Positions 39,005-47,183 of a stretch of 48,510 nt of DNA are shown piece by piece. Position 1 is the first letter of the stretch. Every line of letters starts with the position of its first letter. A program made the translations under genes and the position numbers. Below the pieces are notes generated by a model. The model was not told the origin of the DNA. It saw nothing but the letters and a program-made list of their open reading frames with translations, and made no database searches. This DNA comes from a virus, in IMG/VR virus record IMGVR_UViG_3300044684_000176, positions 1 through 48,510 of that record; one strand, written 5' to 3'.

Positions 39005-39910
39005 ATGCTCGAAATCAAGTTTGACGCGGGCTCCCTGTCCGCGGAGGAAGCCGCCGCGCTCGTGGCGTTCCTCACCACCATTCACCCGTCCGCCGCGGAG
39101 CACGCGACCCGTGCTCACGGTAAGTCGCTCCACACAGGCGCGGCCCTCGCGGCTTTGACCGGCGCGACGGAAGGCGCCTGTTTCGTGGCCTCCGGTTCTC
39201 TCGGGGCGGCGGTCGAGTTTCCGGGGACGGATGAAGGGTCGCATTTCACCGTCCAGCGTTTCCACGAAGACGACCGCCCGGCCGAACCCGCCCCCGTGAC
39301 GGACCCGGCCGTCGCCTTCGCCCCTTTGGCGGCCCCTGCTGTCGCCTCTGCCGCGGCTCCGGCCGCTCCGCCGCCTCCGTCCCCTGCGTCTGTCGCGACG
39401 CAATCCCCCTCGGTTAATCCGGCCGGGGTCGCGCTGGACGTGACCGGCATTCCGCACGACGCCCGAATCCACTCGACGCCCGCGAAAAAGAATCAAGACG
39501 GGACGTGGCGTCAGAAGCGCGGCGTCGCCGCCGATCTGGTCGCGGCGGTCACGGCTGAGCTTCGCGCCGCCCAAGGCGCGCCGGCTCCCGCCGCCGCCGC
39601 CGCCGCCGCGCCGCCCCCGCCGCCCGTCGCCGCCCCGGCTCCGCTGCCGCCGGCCGCGATCGAAGCCGCCCAAGCCGCGGCCCTCGCCGAAGCCGCAACC
39701 GCGTCCGTGGCGCTTTCTCCCGCCCAGGTCTTCGCCGGCCTGATGAAGAAGGTTGCCCCCGCCCAGGCGGCCGGCAAGCTGACCACGGACGAAATCAACG
39801 CGATCCTCAGCCCGCACGGCCTGACGAGCCTTTCCCAACTCCTCACCCGGTCGGATATCGTTGCGGTGGTCGAGCCGCAATTTGACGCCTTGATCGCGTC
39901 CAAGGGCTGA
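39005..39910 (+). CDS. Conserved phage replication-region protein, unknown
   Basis: A 301-residue protein. Residues 1-80 are a small domain (LEIKFDAGSLSAEEAAALVA, then FLTTIHP). A Pro/Ala-rich linker is followed by the well-conserved segment DVTGIPHDARIHSTPAKKNQ with GTWRQKRGV (about 146-172), a second low-complexity run, and a C-terminal helical part. The middle motif occurs in many phages in the same place, before DUF2800 genes, so it belongs to a recombination-replication module; its activity is not known. Confidence 0.7.
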   Translation: MLEIKFDAGSLSAEEAAALVAFLTTIHPSAAEHATRAHGKSLHTGAALAALTGATEGACFVASGSLGAAVEFPGTDEGSHFTVQRFHEDDRPAEPAPVTDPAVAFAPLAAPAVASAAAPAAPPPPSPASVATQSPSVNPAGVALDVTGIPHDARIHSTPAKKNQDGTWRQKRGVAADLVAAVTAELRAAQGAPAPAAAAAAAPPPPPVAAPAPLPPAAIEAAQAAALAEAATASVALSPAQVFAGLMKKVAPAQAAGKLTTDEINAILSPHGLTSLSQLLTRSDIVAVVEPQFDALIASKG

Positions 39911-39912
39911 CA

Positions 39913-41043
39913 ATGAGCGGGGGACCATGGACGGACCCGCCGCCGGGCACGCTCCGCCCGTCGAGCGCCTACGCGTGGAGCAATTGCCCGGGAAGCTTCC
40001 GTCTCGCCGGCATGTACCCGGAGCCGGAGAGCGAGGAAGCTCGCGAGGGCACGGCCGCGCACCACTACGTCACCGAGGCCATGCAAGGCCGCGTGTGGCC
40101 GGTCGGGACGCTCGCGCCCAACGGGGTCACGCTCACCGAGGAAATGCACGACTGCGGCGAGGTCTTCCTAGACTACGTCGCCGGTTGGGGCGCGGTGCAA
40201 TGGTTCGTCGAGCGCAAGCTCACCATGCACGCGCTCGTGCATCCGGAATGCGAGGGCACGCCCGACGCCTATCACGTCGACTTCGCGGCCCATCGCATCG
40301 CCATCGTCGATTACAAGTACGGCCACCGATACGTTGACCCGTGGCGCAACGCCCAAGGGGTCAACTACATCGCGGGCGTTCTGGAGGCGCACGGGCTCAC
40401 CCGTGACGACGTGAAGGGTTGGGAGATCGTCTTCGCGGTGATCCAGCCCCGCAACTTCCATTCTTCCGGCCCGGTGCGTGAGTGGCGCGCCCTCGGCTGG
40501 CAAGTGTGGGAGGCGATCGACGCGATGCGCGAGGCGGCCTACCGGGCGAAGGAGCCCAACGCCGCGACGAAGACGGGGCCTTGGTGCCGTGACTGTTCCG
40601 GCCGTCACGCCTGCGAAGCCCTGCGCCGGGTCGGGGCCTATGCGCTCGACTTGGCCGGCTCGTCCATCCCGTCCGAGCTGAGCGACGACGCGCTCGGGCT
40701 CCAGCTCCGCCACATCCGCGCTGCGCAGAAACGCCTTGAAGCGCTTCTCTCCGGCCTGGAGGCGGACGCCCTGGCCCGCATCCGTCGCGGAGAGAAGCTC
40801 GCCGGGCTCGCAATCCAGCACGGCCAGGGCCGCGAGACGTGGAACACGACCGCGGAGACGGTGCTCGCCACCGCCGACGCGTTCGGGATCAACCTCCGCA
40901 AGGAAGCGCTCCTCACGCCCAAGCAAGCCCTCAAGGCGGGGATGGACCCCGACCTAGTCAAAGCTTTCGCGCATACGCCCTCGGGCGAGGCGAAGGTGGT
41001 TGAAGTAGACGCGTCGGCGGTCGCCCGCGCGTTCAGTCGCTAG
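39913..41043 (+). CDS. RecB-like / DUF2800 PD-(D/E)xK nuclease
   Basis: A 376-residue DUF2800 protein related to RecB/Cas4 nucleases. Visible parts: RPSSAYAWSNCPGSFRLAGM (first Cys), REGTAAHHYVTEAM (His), GTPDAYHVDFAAHRIAIVDY followed by KYG with the D-x-K catalytic pair (VDYKYG), and CRDCSGRHACEALRR, whose Cys cluster would bind iron-sulfur as in Cas4. It probably acts as the phage exonuclease in recombination, with the following SSB. Coupled closely to both neighbours. Confidence 0.87.
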   Translation: MSGGPWTDPPPGTLRPSSAYAWSNCPGSFRLAGMYPEPESEEAREGTAAHHYVTEAMQGRVWPVGTLAPNGVTLTEEMHDCGEVFLDYVAGWGAVQWFVERKLTMHALVHPECEGTPDAYHVDFAAHRIAIVDYKYGHRYVDPWRNAQGVNYIAGVLEAHGLTRDDVKGWEIVFAVIQPRNFHSSGPVREWRALGWQVWEAIDAMREAAYRAKEPNAATKTGPWCRDCSGRHACEALRRVGAYALDLAGSSIPSELSDDALGLQLRHIRAAQKRLEALLSGLEADALARIRRGEKLAGLAIQHGQGRETWNTTAETVLATADAFGINLRKEALLTPKQALKAGMDPDLVKAFAHTPSGEAKVVEVDASAVARAFSR

Positions 41044-41061
41044 TCGAGAAAAGGAAAGACT

Positions 41062-42084
41062 ATGCCTCGTAACCTTACCTCACCGGTCGGTCGCTTCGTT
41101 CAAGGCGACTGTTTCGAAATGCAGACGACGGACCAACAGGGCCGCCCGCGTCTCGTGCAATCCGGCCCGAACGCCGGCCAGCCCGCGCCTCAACTTTACA
41201 TCGGCGTTGCGTTCCATAAGCAAGACCCCGCGTGGCCGGCCTATTACGCCGAGTTGGTGCGCGAGGCGGCCGAGGGCTTCCCCCAGCTCTTCCCGAACGG
41301 CCCGCGCCCCGACATGCCCAACGGCGGGTGCGTGCTGCCCACTTTCGCCTTTAAGATCGTGGACGGCGACGGGTTCGACACGACCGGCAAGAGCAACGCG
41401 ACCAAGGAAGGGTTCGCCGGCCACTGGATCGTCCGTTACACGGGTGGCTTCGCGATCAAGGTCTTCCGCGCCGCGGGCGGTGGTCACACCGAGATCACCA
41501 ACCCGGCCGACATGAAGCGCGGCTATTTCGTCCGCGTGGCGCACACCGCCAAGGCGAACGGCAACGCGCAGAAGCCGGGCCTCTATCTGAGCCCGTCGCT
41601 GGTCGAGCTGACGGCCTACGGCGAGGAGATCATTTCCGGCCCGAGCCCGTCCGAGGCGTTCGCCGCTCCGGCCGCGCTGCCGCCGGGAGCCTCGCCCGTC
41701 CCGCTCGCACCGGCCGCCATGCCGGGAGCTGCCGCCCCTTTGGCCGGTGCGCCGCCGGCCATGCCCCCGAGTGGCGCACCGGGTGGTACGCCGGGCGTTG
41801 GTGCGCCGCCCCCTTCGCACACTGGCCCCGGTGTTCCGCCGACTGCATACCCCTCTAGCCCGGCTCCGGCCGCCTACGCGCCGCCCCCGGCGACCGCTGC
41901 GGCTCCGCCGGCCTACACGGGCTTTGTCGCTGCCCCGCCGGCCGCCCCGATGGCCCCGCCGCCGGCTCCGGCCGCCCCCGTGCGCCAGATGACCGCGGCG
42001 GCCAACGGCACGACCTACGAGGCTTATATCGCCGCCGGCTGGACGGACGCCCAGCTCGTGCAGCACGGGCTGATGCTGGCCTAA
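41062..42084 (+). CDS. Single-strand DNA-binding protein (DUF2815-like)
   Basis: A 340-residue protein whose first 195 residues match DUF2815 phage SSBs with an OB-like fold: NLTSPVGRFVQGDCFEMQTT, YIGVAFHKQDPAWPAYYAEL, FAFKIVDGDGFDTTGKSN, GHWIVRYTGGFAIKVFRAAG, ADMKRGYFVRVAHTA and LYLSPSLVELTAYGEEI. The remaining 140 residues are a Pro/Ala/Gly-rich disordered linker ending with ANGTTYEAYIAAGWTDAQLV, a short conserved tip. The linker-tip plan resembles bacterial SSB tails that recruit partners. Preceded by AAGGAAAG, followed by a terminator. Confidence 0.85.
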   Translation: MPRNLTSPVGRFVQGDCFEMQTTDQQGRPRLVQSGPNAGQPAPQLYIGVAFHKQDPAWPAYYAELVREAAEGFPQLFPNGPRPDMPNGGCVLPTFAFKIVDGDGFDTTGKSNATKEGFAGHWIVRYTGGFAIKVFRAAGGGHTEITNPADMKRGYFVRVAHTAKANGNAQKPGLYLSPSLVELTAYGEEIISGPSPSEAFAAPAALPPGASPVPLAPAAMPGAAAPLAGAPPAMPPSGAPGGTPGVGAPPPSHTGPGVPPTAYPSSPAPAAYAPPPATAAAPPAYTGFVAAPPAAPMAPPPAPAAPVRQMTAAANGTTYEAYIAAGWTDAQLVQHGLMLA

Positions 42085-42090
42085 GCTTAG

Positions 42091-42114
42091 GGGCTCCCTT
42101 CGGGGAGCCCTTTT
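42091..42114 (+). terminator. Rho-independent terminator with UUCG loop
   Basis: Perfect 8-bp stem GGGCTCCC / GGGAGCCC closed by TTCG and followed by TTTTCTCTT, just after the SSB gene. It may adjust SSB against polymerase expression. Confidence 0.9.
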
Positions 42115-42135
42115 CTCTTACAGGTCGGGGGACCA

Positions 42136-42345
42136 ATGCTCGCGCACATGATTCGCGCCCGCGGGGGCGTGACCGTCGAGACCGCTTGCGGCAAACGCGG
42201 GAAGATCACGGGGTCGCTCGGCGGTCGCCTGATGGCGCGCGGCTCGCCCAAGACCGGCCCGCTCGCGTGCGTGAAAGAGAACGCCTTCGGCGCGCAGCCG
42301 GAGCGCTGCGTTCATTGCGAACGGCATTGGGCGAGGGGCCTTTGA
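42136..42345 (+). CDS. Small zinc-binding-like protein
   Basis: A 69-residue basic protein (GVTVETACGKRGKITGSLGG, then CVKENAFGAQPERCVHCERH) with a terminal CxxC and two more Cys. GGGGGACC precedes ATG 42136. Its stop overlaps the presumed TTG start of the polymerase gene, so it may be a polymerase partner. Confidence 0.65.
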   Translation: MLAHMIRARGGVTVETACGKRGKITGSLGGRLMARGSPKTGPLACVKENAFGAQPERCVHCERHWARGL

Positions 42346-44597
42346 GCCTTCAAATCGCGTCCATGGACTGCGAAACGTACTCGGAGGCTGGGTGCGTTTG
42401 GAACGAGGCGCGCCAGCGGTGGGAGCCGCCTCCCGGCGCGAAGAAGCGCGGCATTTCGGCGTGTGGAACGGCCGCCTACGCTGAGCACGAAACTACGGAC
42501 GTTCTGACGCTGACGTACCGCCTCCCGGTGTGGTGGGACGGCGACGGGGGCAAACACCGATGGAAGCCCGGCGATCCCCCGCCGTATCGGCTTTTCGCCT
42601 ACCTCGCGGCCGGCCACCCGATCGAGTCGCATAAGGCGATGTTCGAACGGCTGATTTGGGAAAACGTGCTCGTGAAGCGGTACGGCTTCCCGCCGCTGAA
42701 CCCCTATCAGCAGCGGTGCAGCATGGCGACGGCTCGGGTCAATCAGTACCCGGGCGCGCTGGTCGATCTCTCCGCCGTGCTTCGTCTCCCGACGCCCAAG
42801 GACGCGGACGGCAAGCGCTTGCTGGAAAAGTTCAGCGTCCCGCGCAATCCGACGAAGAAAGACCCGCGCCGCCGGGTGCGCCCGGAAGACGATCCGGCCG
42901 ACTTCGAACGCCTTCGCGGCTACTGCGACACCGACGATGAGGCCGAAGACCAAGCGTCGGAACGCATGTGGCCGATGACAGAGGCGGAGCTTCTGTTTTG
43001 GTGGATCGACCAAGAGATCAACTATCGCGGCCTCGGGGTCGATCGCGCGGGGGTTCGCGCTTGCATCGTCATCCTCAACCAAGCGCTCGCGAAGTATGGC
43101 GAGGAGTTTCGCACGATCACGGGGGGCCTTGAGCCGTCGCAGCTCCAGGCGTTCCAAGGCTGGCTTTCGGCCCACGGCGTCCGTCTCCCGAACATGCAAG
43201 AGGAGACCATAGACGACGCGCTCAAGACGCTTCCGCCGCATCCGGTCGGCGGCTACTGGCCGCCGCGGCGCGCCCTGGAGATACGCCAGCTCACGGGCTC
43301 GGCGAGCGTAAAAAAGCTCTTCGCCATGGAGAACCAAGCGTGCCGGGACGACCGGCTCCGCGATCTCCTCCAGCACCACGGGGCGCGCACCGGCCGCCCG
43401 ACCGGCGAAGGCCCCCAGCCCCTCAACCTGCCCAAGGCCGGCCCGAAGCTGGCGACGTGCGGCGCGTGCGCCCGGCCGTTCCGCCCGGCGCTCGACGCCT
43501 GCCCGTGGTGCGCCAGCAAGGACCGCAAGGACGGCAAGCCCAAATGGGCGGCCGACATGGTCGACCACGTCCTTGAGGTGATCGGCCACGGCTCGCTTGA
43601 GCTGGTCGAGTGGTTCTTTGGCGACGCGCTCCTCTGTATTTCGGGCTGCATCCGCGGGCTGTTCCAGGCCGCGCCCGGTCACGAGCTGATCGCGTCGGAT
43701 TACAGCGCGATTGAGGCTGTCGTCATCGCCATGCTCGCGGGCGAGGAGTGGCGCATTCAGGCGTTCCGCGAGAACAAACCCATATATCTCCTCTCGGCGT
43801 CTAAGATCACTGGCCGCTCGCTTGAGGAGTATGAAGCATACCACGCCGCAAACGGCGAGCATCACCCCGACCGTCAGGATATCGGCAAGGTCGCCGAGCT
43901 TGGTCTAGGCTTCGGCGGGTGGATTAACGCATGGCTCGCTTTCGACGACTCCGGGAAATACACCGACGATGAGATCAAGCGCCTCATTCTGGCGTGGCGC
44001 GACGCGAGCCCGGCGATTGTCGAGTTTTGGGGCGGCCAGCACCGGGGCCGTCCGTGGGACCGTGACCGCCGGCAAGAGTATTACGGCGTTGAGGGTCACG
44101 CGGTCTTGGCCCTCTTGCACCCGGGGACCGTGTTTACGTTCCGGGGCCTGCAATTCTACACGAAGGTTACGCCGGTCGGGACGCAAGCGCTCGTCATCCG
44201 TCTACTCTCGGGCCGCGAGCTGATCTACCACGACGCCAGCTTGAGCCCGTCGCCGCGCGACCCGTCCGAATACGCCATTACCTATTGGACGTGGAACAGC
44301 AATCCGAAATACGGCGCGCAGGGCTGGGGGCCTATGGCGACGTTCGGCGGTCGCCTCACGGAAAACATCGTCCAGGCGACCGCGCACGACATTATGCGTC
44401 ATGCCGTGATCCAACTCCGCGCCGCCGGCTACCCGACCGTTTTGCACGTCTATGACGAGATTGTCGGGGAAATCCCGATCGGCACGGGCTCGCTTGAGGA
44501 GTTCGAGCGGATTATGTCGCTCATGCCGTGGTGGTGCGCCGATTGGCCCGTGAGGGCTTCCGGCGGCTGGCGAGGCCGCCGGTATCGCAAGGGCTAG
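42342..44597 (+). CDS. Family A DNA polymerase with 3'-5' exonuclease domain and inserted zinc ribbon
   Basis: A 751-residue DNA polymerase. Exonuclease domain: MDCETYSEAG (about 8-17, D-x-E), SHKAMFERLIWE, and YCDTDDEAEDQA. Polymerase motif A LIASDYSAIEAVVIAML (about 449-465), motif B region GKVAELGLGFGGW, motif C HVYDEIVGE (about 701-709). Motif C has VYDE where most family A enzymes have VHDE. A zinc ribbon with CGACARPFRPALDACPWC (about 372-389) sits between exonuclease and palm. I use the TTG at 42342 behind GAGGGG; ATG 42363 is an alternative. Confidence 0.92.
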   Translation: MSLQIASMDCETYSEAGCVWNEARQRWEPPPGAKKRGISACGTAAYAEHETTDVLTLTYRLPVWWDGDGGKHRWKPGDPPPYRLFAYLAAGHPIESHKAMFERLIWENVLVKRYGFPPLNPYQQRCSMATARVNQYPGALVDLSAVLRLPTPKDADGKRLLEKFSVPRNPTKKDPRRRVRPEDDPADFERLRGYCDTDDEAEDQASERMWPMTEAELLFWWIDQEINYRGLGVDRAGVRACIVILNQALAKYGEEFRTITGGLEPSQLQAFQGWLSAHGVRLPNMQEETIDDALKTLPPHPVGGYWPPRRALEIRQLTGSASVKKLFAMENQACRDDRLRDLLQHHGARTGRPTGEGPQPLNLPKAGPKLATCGACARPFRPALDACPWCASKDRKDGKPKWAADMVDHVLEVIGHGSLELVEWFFGDALLCISGCIRGLFQAAPGHELIASDYSAIEAVVIAMLAGEEWRIQAFRENKPIYLLSASKITGRSLEEYEAYHAANGEHHPDRQDIGKVAELGLGFGGWINAWLAFDDSGKYTDDEIKRLILAWRDASPAIVEFWGGQHRGRPWDRDRRQEYYGVEGHAVLALLHPGTVFTFRGLQFYTKVTPVGTQALVIRLLSGRELIYHDASLSPSPRDPSEYAITYWTWNSNPKYGAQGWGPMATFGGRLTENIVQATAHDIMRHAVIQLRAAGYPTVLHVYDEIVGEIPIGTGSLEEFERIMSLMPWWCADWPVRASGGWRGRRYRKG

Positions 44598-44779
44598 GAC
44601 GCGCGACCGTTGAGGCGATCGACGGCCTTCCGGCAAGCCTTCTCGGTGCTGTAGGAAAGGAGCCGTCCGTTCCCTTTGACCCGCGCCAAGCCCTCGCCGG
44701 GTTTGGTGCGCGGAAGCGAGTGATCGCGGATGAACCATAGGCCCCCGTCGTCGGGGTAAAACGGCGTGAAACGGGCCAT
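44594..44779 (-). CDS. Small unknown protein
   Basis: A 61-residue protein (ARFTPFYPDDGGLWFIRDHS, then TEKACRKAVDRLNGR). A strand-helix layout with GLWFIRD and a C-terminal ACRKAVDRLN helix is frequent in small phage proteins. The stop overlaps the end of the convergent polymerase gene by four bases. It is the second gene of a two-gene unit under the palindrome at 45118. Confidence 0.65.
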   Translation of the reverse strand: MARFTPFYPDDGGLWFIRDHSLPRTKPGEGLARVKGNGRLLSYSTEKACRKAVDRLNGRAS

Positions 44780-44782
44780 AGC

Positions 44783-45115
44783 TCAGGTCTCCGCGTCCAC
44801 GTATTGCCAAAGGGCCTCTTGCCGCTCGGCGGTCACGAGGTCGCAATTCCGGGCCGCCGCCCTGTCCTCGGCCGCCCACTTCCGCAAGAGGCCGTCCTTT
44901 TGGTTGCGGGCGTACTTGGCGAGCGCGGCGCGCTTCTCGTCCGTGCTGCGGCAATTGGCTTGCCACGAGATCGCGATAGGCGTGAGGAGCCGGCCGCGCT
45001 TCTCCATAAGCCTATGGAAGCGCTGTTTGTGCTCGGTCGAGCAAAAGCGCTGCCTTCCGTTTTCTTGCCGGAACGTCGCGCCGCATTCGGGGCAGATGAG
45101 CGTTTTGTTCGTCAT
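44783..45115 (-). CDS. Small zinc-finger protein
   Basis: A 110-residue protein opening with TNKTLICPECGATFRQENGR and QRFCSTEHKQRFHRLMEKRG, a zinc finger of the type found in phage and bacterial proteins annotated as recombination-like or DNA-binding, followed by a basic helical part. It begins directly behind the 15-bp palindrome (two bases before ATG), so the leader is very short. Likely an early DNA-binding protein. Confidence 0.7.
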   Translation of the reverse strand: MTNKTLICPECGATFRQENGRQRFCSTEHKQRFHRLMEKRGRLLTPIAISWQANCRSTDEKRAALAKYARNQKDGLLRKWAAEDRAAARNCDLVTAERQEALWQYVDAET

Positions 45116-45117
45116 GG

Positions 45118-45152
45118 GTCGTACGGTACGACGACCCGGGACGGTGCGTCAA
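45118..45152 (-). promoter_or_regulatory. Third copy of the palindromic operator, with -35-like box
   Basis: GTCGTACGGTACGAC at 45118-45132 next to the start of the zinc-finger gene; TTGACG at 45152-45147 lies upstream on the minus strand, but 23 bases from TACGAC, so the promoter geometry differs from the other two copies. It may act mainly as an operator or as a translational/leaderless start region. Confidence 0.5.
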
Positions 45153-45206
45153 GCCCCAAGACAGCGGCGGGGCGTTCGGGGCGGCTCCAGGGCCGCCCCT
45201 TGGGCC

Positions 45207-47174
45207 TTAGTTGATCTTCACGAGCATTACGCTTGCGTAGACTTCAACGGACCCGTCGCTATCCGCGCCGCCTCCGCTGACGGCCGCGCCGACGTACTGC
45301 ATGAGCGATATCGTCTTCGTCCCGGAGATCGTGAACACGCCGGCCAGGGTCGGGGACCAACCCGTCGCGCCGTTGTTCGAATTGGTCACGGTCCCGAGCA
45401 CGAGATCGGTCGAGTCGGTGACGTCATAAATTTTGACCCGGGTGCGGTAGCCGTTGGAGCTGCCCGCCGACGCCCCTTGCGCGAAGACCTGATAGGTCCC
45501 CGCGGGGAGCCCCGTGATCTGATTTCCCGAGAGCGTGGCTCCCGGGATGTTGCAGAAGACGGTCGTGTTGAGCGTCCGCGTGTTCCAGGCGATCGACAGG
45601 CTATCGGGCGACCCCGTCCCGCTCGGCTCCTGCTGTTGGAACAGCGCCGACGCCGGGGCCTTGGCGATGCCGGCCGCGGAGACGGTGGCGGCCGTGAAGT
45701 TGGACCCATCCGTGTAGGCCAGGGTCTTGCGGGTCGGTCCTGACGCCTGGGTGTAATAGAGGTTTGTCCCGTCGCTCTCAACGGCGTTCGCCGAGGGCGT
45801 CGCCAGAAGCGAACCGCCGTTGAACTTCAGCGGCGCGGATGACGTCGTTCCTGCCGCGAGAAACACCGTCGAAGGGCTCGCCATCGTCAGCGCGCCGGTA
45901 ACGAAGAGTTGCCCCGGGACGTGGAAACCACCCGTCGTGTCGAGCCACACCGAGGAGCTTGCGCCGTTGAAGAGGAGCACGCCGCCGGTCGTGTTATACG
46001 TCGGATTGTATTGGAGGGAGACGCTTGAGCCGAGATTGTATGTCGTCACGCCGCCGCTAACCTGGGCGTACATCCCCGACGCCGCGCCGCCGAAGTAGGT
46101 CACGCCGCCCACCGTGAGGTTGTCCGCGATGCTTACCGCGCCGGTTGAGCGCGTGATCGACAGCGGCGTGTCGATATATGCGCCGTTGTCCGCGAACCGA
46201 TTGAAGTAGAAATCGGAACCGACGTTGGAGCCGCTCTCGGCGGTGCTATTGGTCCCGACGTCCCATCGAGTTACCCCGGCGCTCTGATATTGAGTGCTTC
46301 GCGTTTGACCCGCCGGCGCGTTTAGGGTCATGTGGGACGCGCCTGACGAACTATTTGCCAGGACATTGCCGAAGACTTGGAGGCCGTCTTGCACCGTGAC
46401 TTGACCGGTCGCGCGGCTGATGGTGAGCGGGTTGTCGATCCCGGTTCCGTTGTCCGCGTACCTGCCGATTTCGAGATTCGACCCGTTATTGCTGCCGCTC
46501 TCGGCCGAGTTATCGGCGAAGAACGTCCAACGAGGGTTCGCGCCCGTATAGAAATACTGCGTCCGGTAGGACCCGGCCGGCCCGTTCAACACGAGGCCCG
46601 CGGTCGCGCTGTTCGTGCCGACGTTGACGTTACCGGTGAACGTGTCGCCCGCCTTGTTGGCCGGCGTGTAGCCGAGCGAGGCGACGATTTCGCCCGTCCA
46701 GCCCGCGCCGCCCGTGTCGGGGTTAGTGGTGTTGTTGTCGGTCGTGCTGAGCCAGAGAAGCCCGTTCGTCGTGGCGCTCTGGACGATCGCGCCTTTCGGA
46801 TACCCGCCGATGGCCGAGGAGAACGACGACGACCACACGACCGGGCCGCCCGCGTCGAACCATCGGGCGTTGGCCGACAGCTCTTGCAATATGCCGTTCA
46901 TGTCCTGGCCGAACGGGGGAACGCCGCCTTGCGAGAGCGGCGTGAAGTTCAGCGGCGGGAAGCCGTCCGTCAGGCTGGCCGCGCCCGCTTGCACGCCGAT
47001 TTGCGACGCCTGGGGGATCGCCCGCACGTACGCCGAGGCGGCCCCGTTCGCCCAAGGGATCGGGAACGTCGGCGGCGCGCTGGAGGCCGGGAGCGCCGGG
47101 GCCGAGCCGGGCGTGAGGGTCACGGAGACCAGGGCCAGGACGAGCCCGGCCAGGGCGGAACGGAAGAGCTTCAT
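45207..47174 (-). CDS. Tail fibre protein with N-terminal signal-like sequence
   Basis: A 655-residue fibre. The baseplate-attachment part FPIPWANGAASAYVRAIPQA, DGFPPLNFTPLSQGGVPPFG and MNGILQELSANARWFDAGGP is typical of phage fibres, but here it follows an extra LFRSALAGLVLALVSVTLTP signal-like segment. Two shaft repeats share AESGSN, RFADNG, DTPLSI and TRSTG elements about 100 residues apart. The C-terminal 150 residues (SLSIAWNTRTLNTTVFCNIP, GATLSGNQITGLPAGTYQVF) look like a C1q-type receptor-binding beta sandwich. AGGGGGA precedes ATG 47174, so the signal is truly translated. Confidence 0.85.
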   Translation of the reverse strand: MKLFRSALAGLVLALVSVTLTPGSAPALPASSAPPTFPIPWANGAASAYVRAIPQASQIGVQAGAASLTDGFPPLNFTPLSQGGVPPFGQDMNGILQELSANARWFDAGGPVVWSSSFSSAIGGYPKGAIVQSATTNGLLWLSTTDNNTTNPDTGGAGWTGEIVASLGYTPANKAGDTFTGNVNVGTNSATAGLVLNGPAGSYRTQYFYTGANPRWTFFADNSAESGSNNGSNLEIGRYADNGTGIDNPLTISRATGQVTVQDGLQVFGNVLANSSSGASHMTLNAPAGQTRSTQYQSAGVTRWDVGTNSTAESGSNVGSDFYFNRFADNGAYIDTPLSITRSTGAVSIADNLTVGGVTYFGGAASGMYAQVSGGVTTYNLGSSVSLQYNPTYNTTGGVLLFNGASSSVWLDTTGGFHVPGQLFVTGALTMASPSTVFLAAGTTSSAPLKFNGGSLLATPSANAVESDGTNLYYTQASGPTRKTLAYTDGSNFTAATVSAAGIAKAPASALFQQQEPSGTGSPDSLSIAWNTRTLNTTVFCNIPGATLSGNQITGLPAGTYQVFAQGASAGSSNGYRTRVKIYDVTDSTDLVLGTVTNSNNGATGWSPTLAGVFTISGTKTISLMQYVGAAVSGGGADSDGSVEVYASVMLVKIN

Positions 47175-47183
47175 GCTGTCCCC

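Noticed and set aside
39511-42066. Long minus-strand frames opposite the nuclease and SSB genes
   Set aside because: They are antisense shadows in GC-rich DNA, with Arg-rich sequence and no ribosome sites, opposite well-recognised genes.
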